A stretch of DNA of 6,153 nucleotides, from positions 1-6,153 of the forward strand of contig JAEWHB010000251.1 in NCBI GenBank assembly GCA_023388015.1. Direction: 5' to 3'. Positions 5,660 through 6,153 of the stretch are shown in pieces. This stretch comes from Bacteroidota bacterium (GTDB lineage Bacteria; Bacteroidota; Bacteroidia; Flavobacteriales; Weeksellaceae). The position numbers and the translations under genes are program-made. How positions within the stretch are numbered: the stretch's first letter is position 1; the number at the start of each line of letters is the position of its first letter. The notes under the pieces were generated by a model. The model searched no databases, was not told the origin of the DNA, and saw nothing but the letters and a program-made list of their open reading frames with translations.

Positions 5660-6153
5660 TTACACCGCAACATTATGTTCTCTCAAAGCATCATTGAGCG
5701 AAGTTTTCAAATCGGTGCTTTCTTTTCTTTTTCCGATAATTAAAGCACAAGGAACCTGAAATTCGCCTGCCGGAAATTTTTTGGCATAACTTCCCGGAAT
5801 GACGACTGAACGAGGCGGAACTTCACCTTTGATTTCCACCGGATTTTCGCCCGTGACATCGATGATTTTTGTGGAAGCGGTCAATACGACATTCGCGCCT
5901 AAAACGGCTTCCTTGCCGACTCTTACGCCTTCCACCACGATGCATCTCGAACCGATGAAGGCATTGTCTTCGATGATTACCGGAGCCGCTTGCAAAGGTT
6001 CCAATACGCCACCGATTCCAACACCGCCGCTCAGGTGAACATTTTTCCCGATTTGCGCACAGCTTCCCACCGTCGCCCAAGTATCGACCATCGTCCCTTC
6101 GTCCACATAAGCTCCGATATTTACATAAGAAGGCATCATGATCACGCCTTTTG
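5660..6153 (-). CDS. dapD: 2,3,4,5-tetrahydropyridine-2,6-dicarboxylate N-succinyltransferase (partial, 5' end outside window)
   Basis: The C-terminal 163 residues or so of DapD are present and the frame stays open to the right edge, so roughly the first 40% of a normal ~270-residue protein lies outside. The block from MMPSYVNIGAYVDEG through TMVDTWATVGSCAQIG and VHLSGGVGIGGVLEPLQ is near-diagnostic for DapD, and the repeated short turns are those of a left-handed beta-helix hexapeptide acyltransferase. The C-terminal part (PPRSVVIPGSY, FQVPCALIIGKR) matches the succinylase type. The enzyme uses succinyl-CoA to make N-succinyl-2-amino-6-oxopimelate in the lysine/meso-diaminopimelate route, feeding peptidoglycan and protein synthesis in the cytosol. 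The GTG at 6145-6143 is internal, because conserved DapD sequence should precede it. It is the first visible gene of the minus-strand train. Confidence 0.96.
   Translation of the reverse strand, partial: KGVIMMPSYVNIGAYVDEGTMVDTWATVGSCAQIGKNVHLSGGVGIGGVLEPLQAAPVIIEDNAFIGSRCIVVEGVRVGKEAVLGANVVLTASTKIIDVTGENPVEIKGEVPPRSVVIPGSYAKKFPAGEFQVPCALIIGKRKESTDLKTSLNDALREHNVAV

Noticed and set aside
5799..6080. Open frames on both strands inside dapD.
   Set aside because: They are out of frame with or antisense to the highly conserved DapD sequence, and their biased composition follows from the hexapeptide repeats.
6143..6145. GTG as the start of dapD.
   Set aside because: The frame stays open to the window edge, and DapD proteins have about 100 conserved residues before this point, so the GTG is an internal valine codon.

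Overview
This 6,153-base window looks like a chromosomal core segment from a member of the Flavobacteriia, probably close to Chryseobacterium and its relatives in the Weeksellaceae. The reasons are a near-perfect Bacteroidetes-type promoter (TTTG, then an 18-base spacer, then TAACTTTG), starts without clear Shine-Dalgarno sequences, moderately AT-rich DNA, and a GYDIA-type GHMP kinase, a family I know from Bacteroidetes. The genus is an inference from general resemblance, not from a search.

Layout, left to right. Positions 1-93 hold what is probably the extreme 5' end of a minus-strand gene running off the left edge; its first 31 residues resemble the cytoplasmic start of voltage-gated-type ion transporters. 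A plus-strand promoter at 76-105 drives a TIGR01777-family Rossmann/DUF1731 protein (130-1038). A 9-bp hairpin terminator at 1023-1047 separates this gene from a convergent train of five minus-strand genes. In transcription order these are dapD (5' end beyond the right edge), a 638-residue GT9-GT2 fusion glycosyltransferase, fabD, a GYDIA-family GHMP kinase and aqpZ. The four gaps within the train are only 33-39 bases and contain no convincing terminator or promoter, so a single transcription unit ending at the hairpin is likely.

The minus-strand train mostly serves building-block supply for the cell envelope. DapD makes a lysine/meso-diaminopimelate precursor for peptidoglycan. FabD makes malonyl-ACP for fatty acids. 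The GHMP kinase probably acts in the mevalonate route to isoprenoids. The fusion glycosyltransferase probably works on lipopolysaccharide core or another surface glycan. AqpZ adds an inner-membrane water channel. The shared-operon reading is inferred from strand and spacing.

I see no tRNA, rRNA, CRISPR array, insertion sequence or prophage gene, and no gene-free stretch longer than about 130 bases. I do not see a new biological system. The points most worth a second look are the two-domain glycosyltransferase and its altered GT9 motif, the TTG start of the GHMP kinase embedded in a 7-base tandem repeat beside a small hairpin, the terminator that overlaps the end of a coding region, and the unresolved left-edge gene whose start overlaps its neighbour's promoter.
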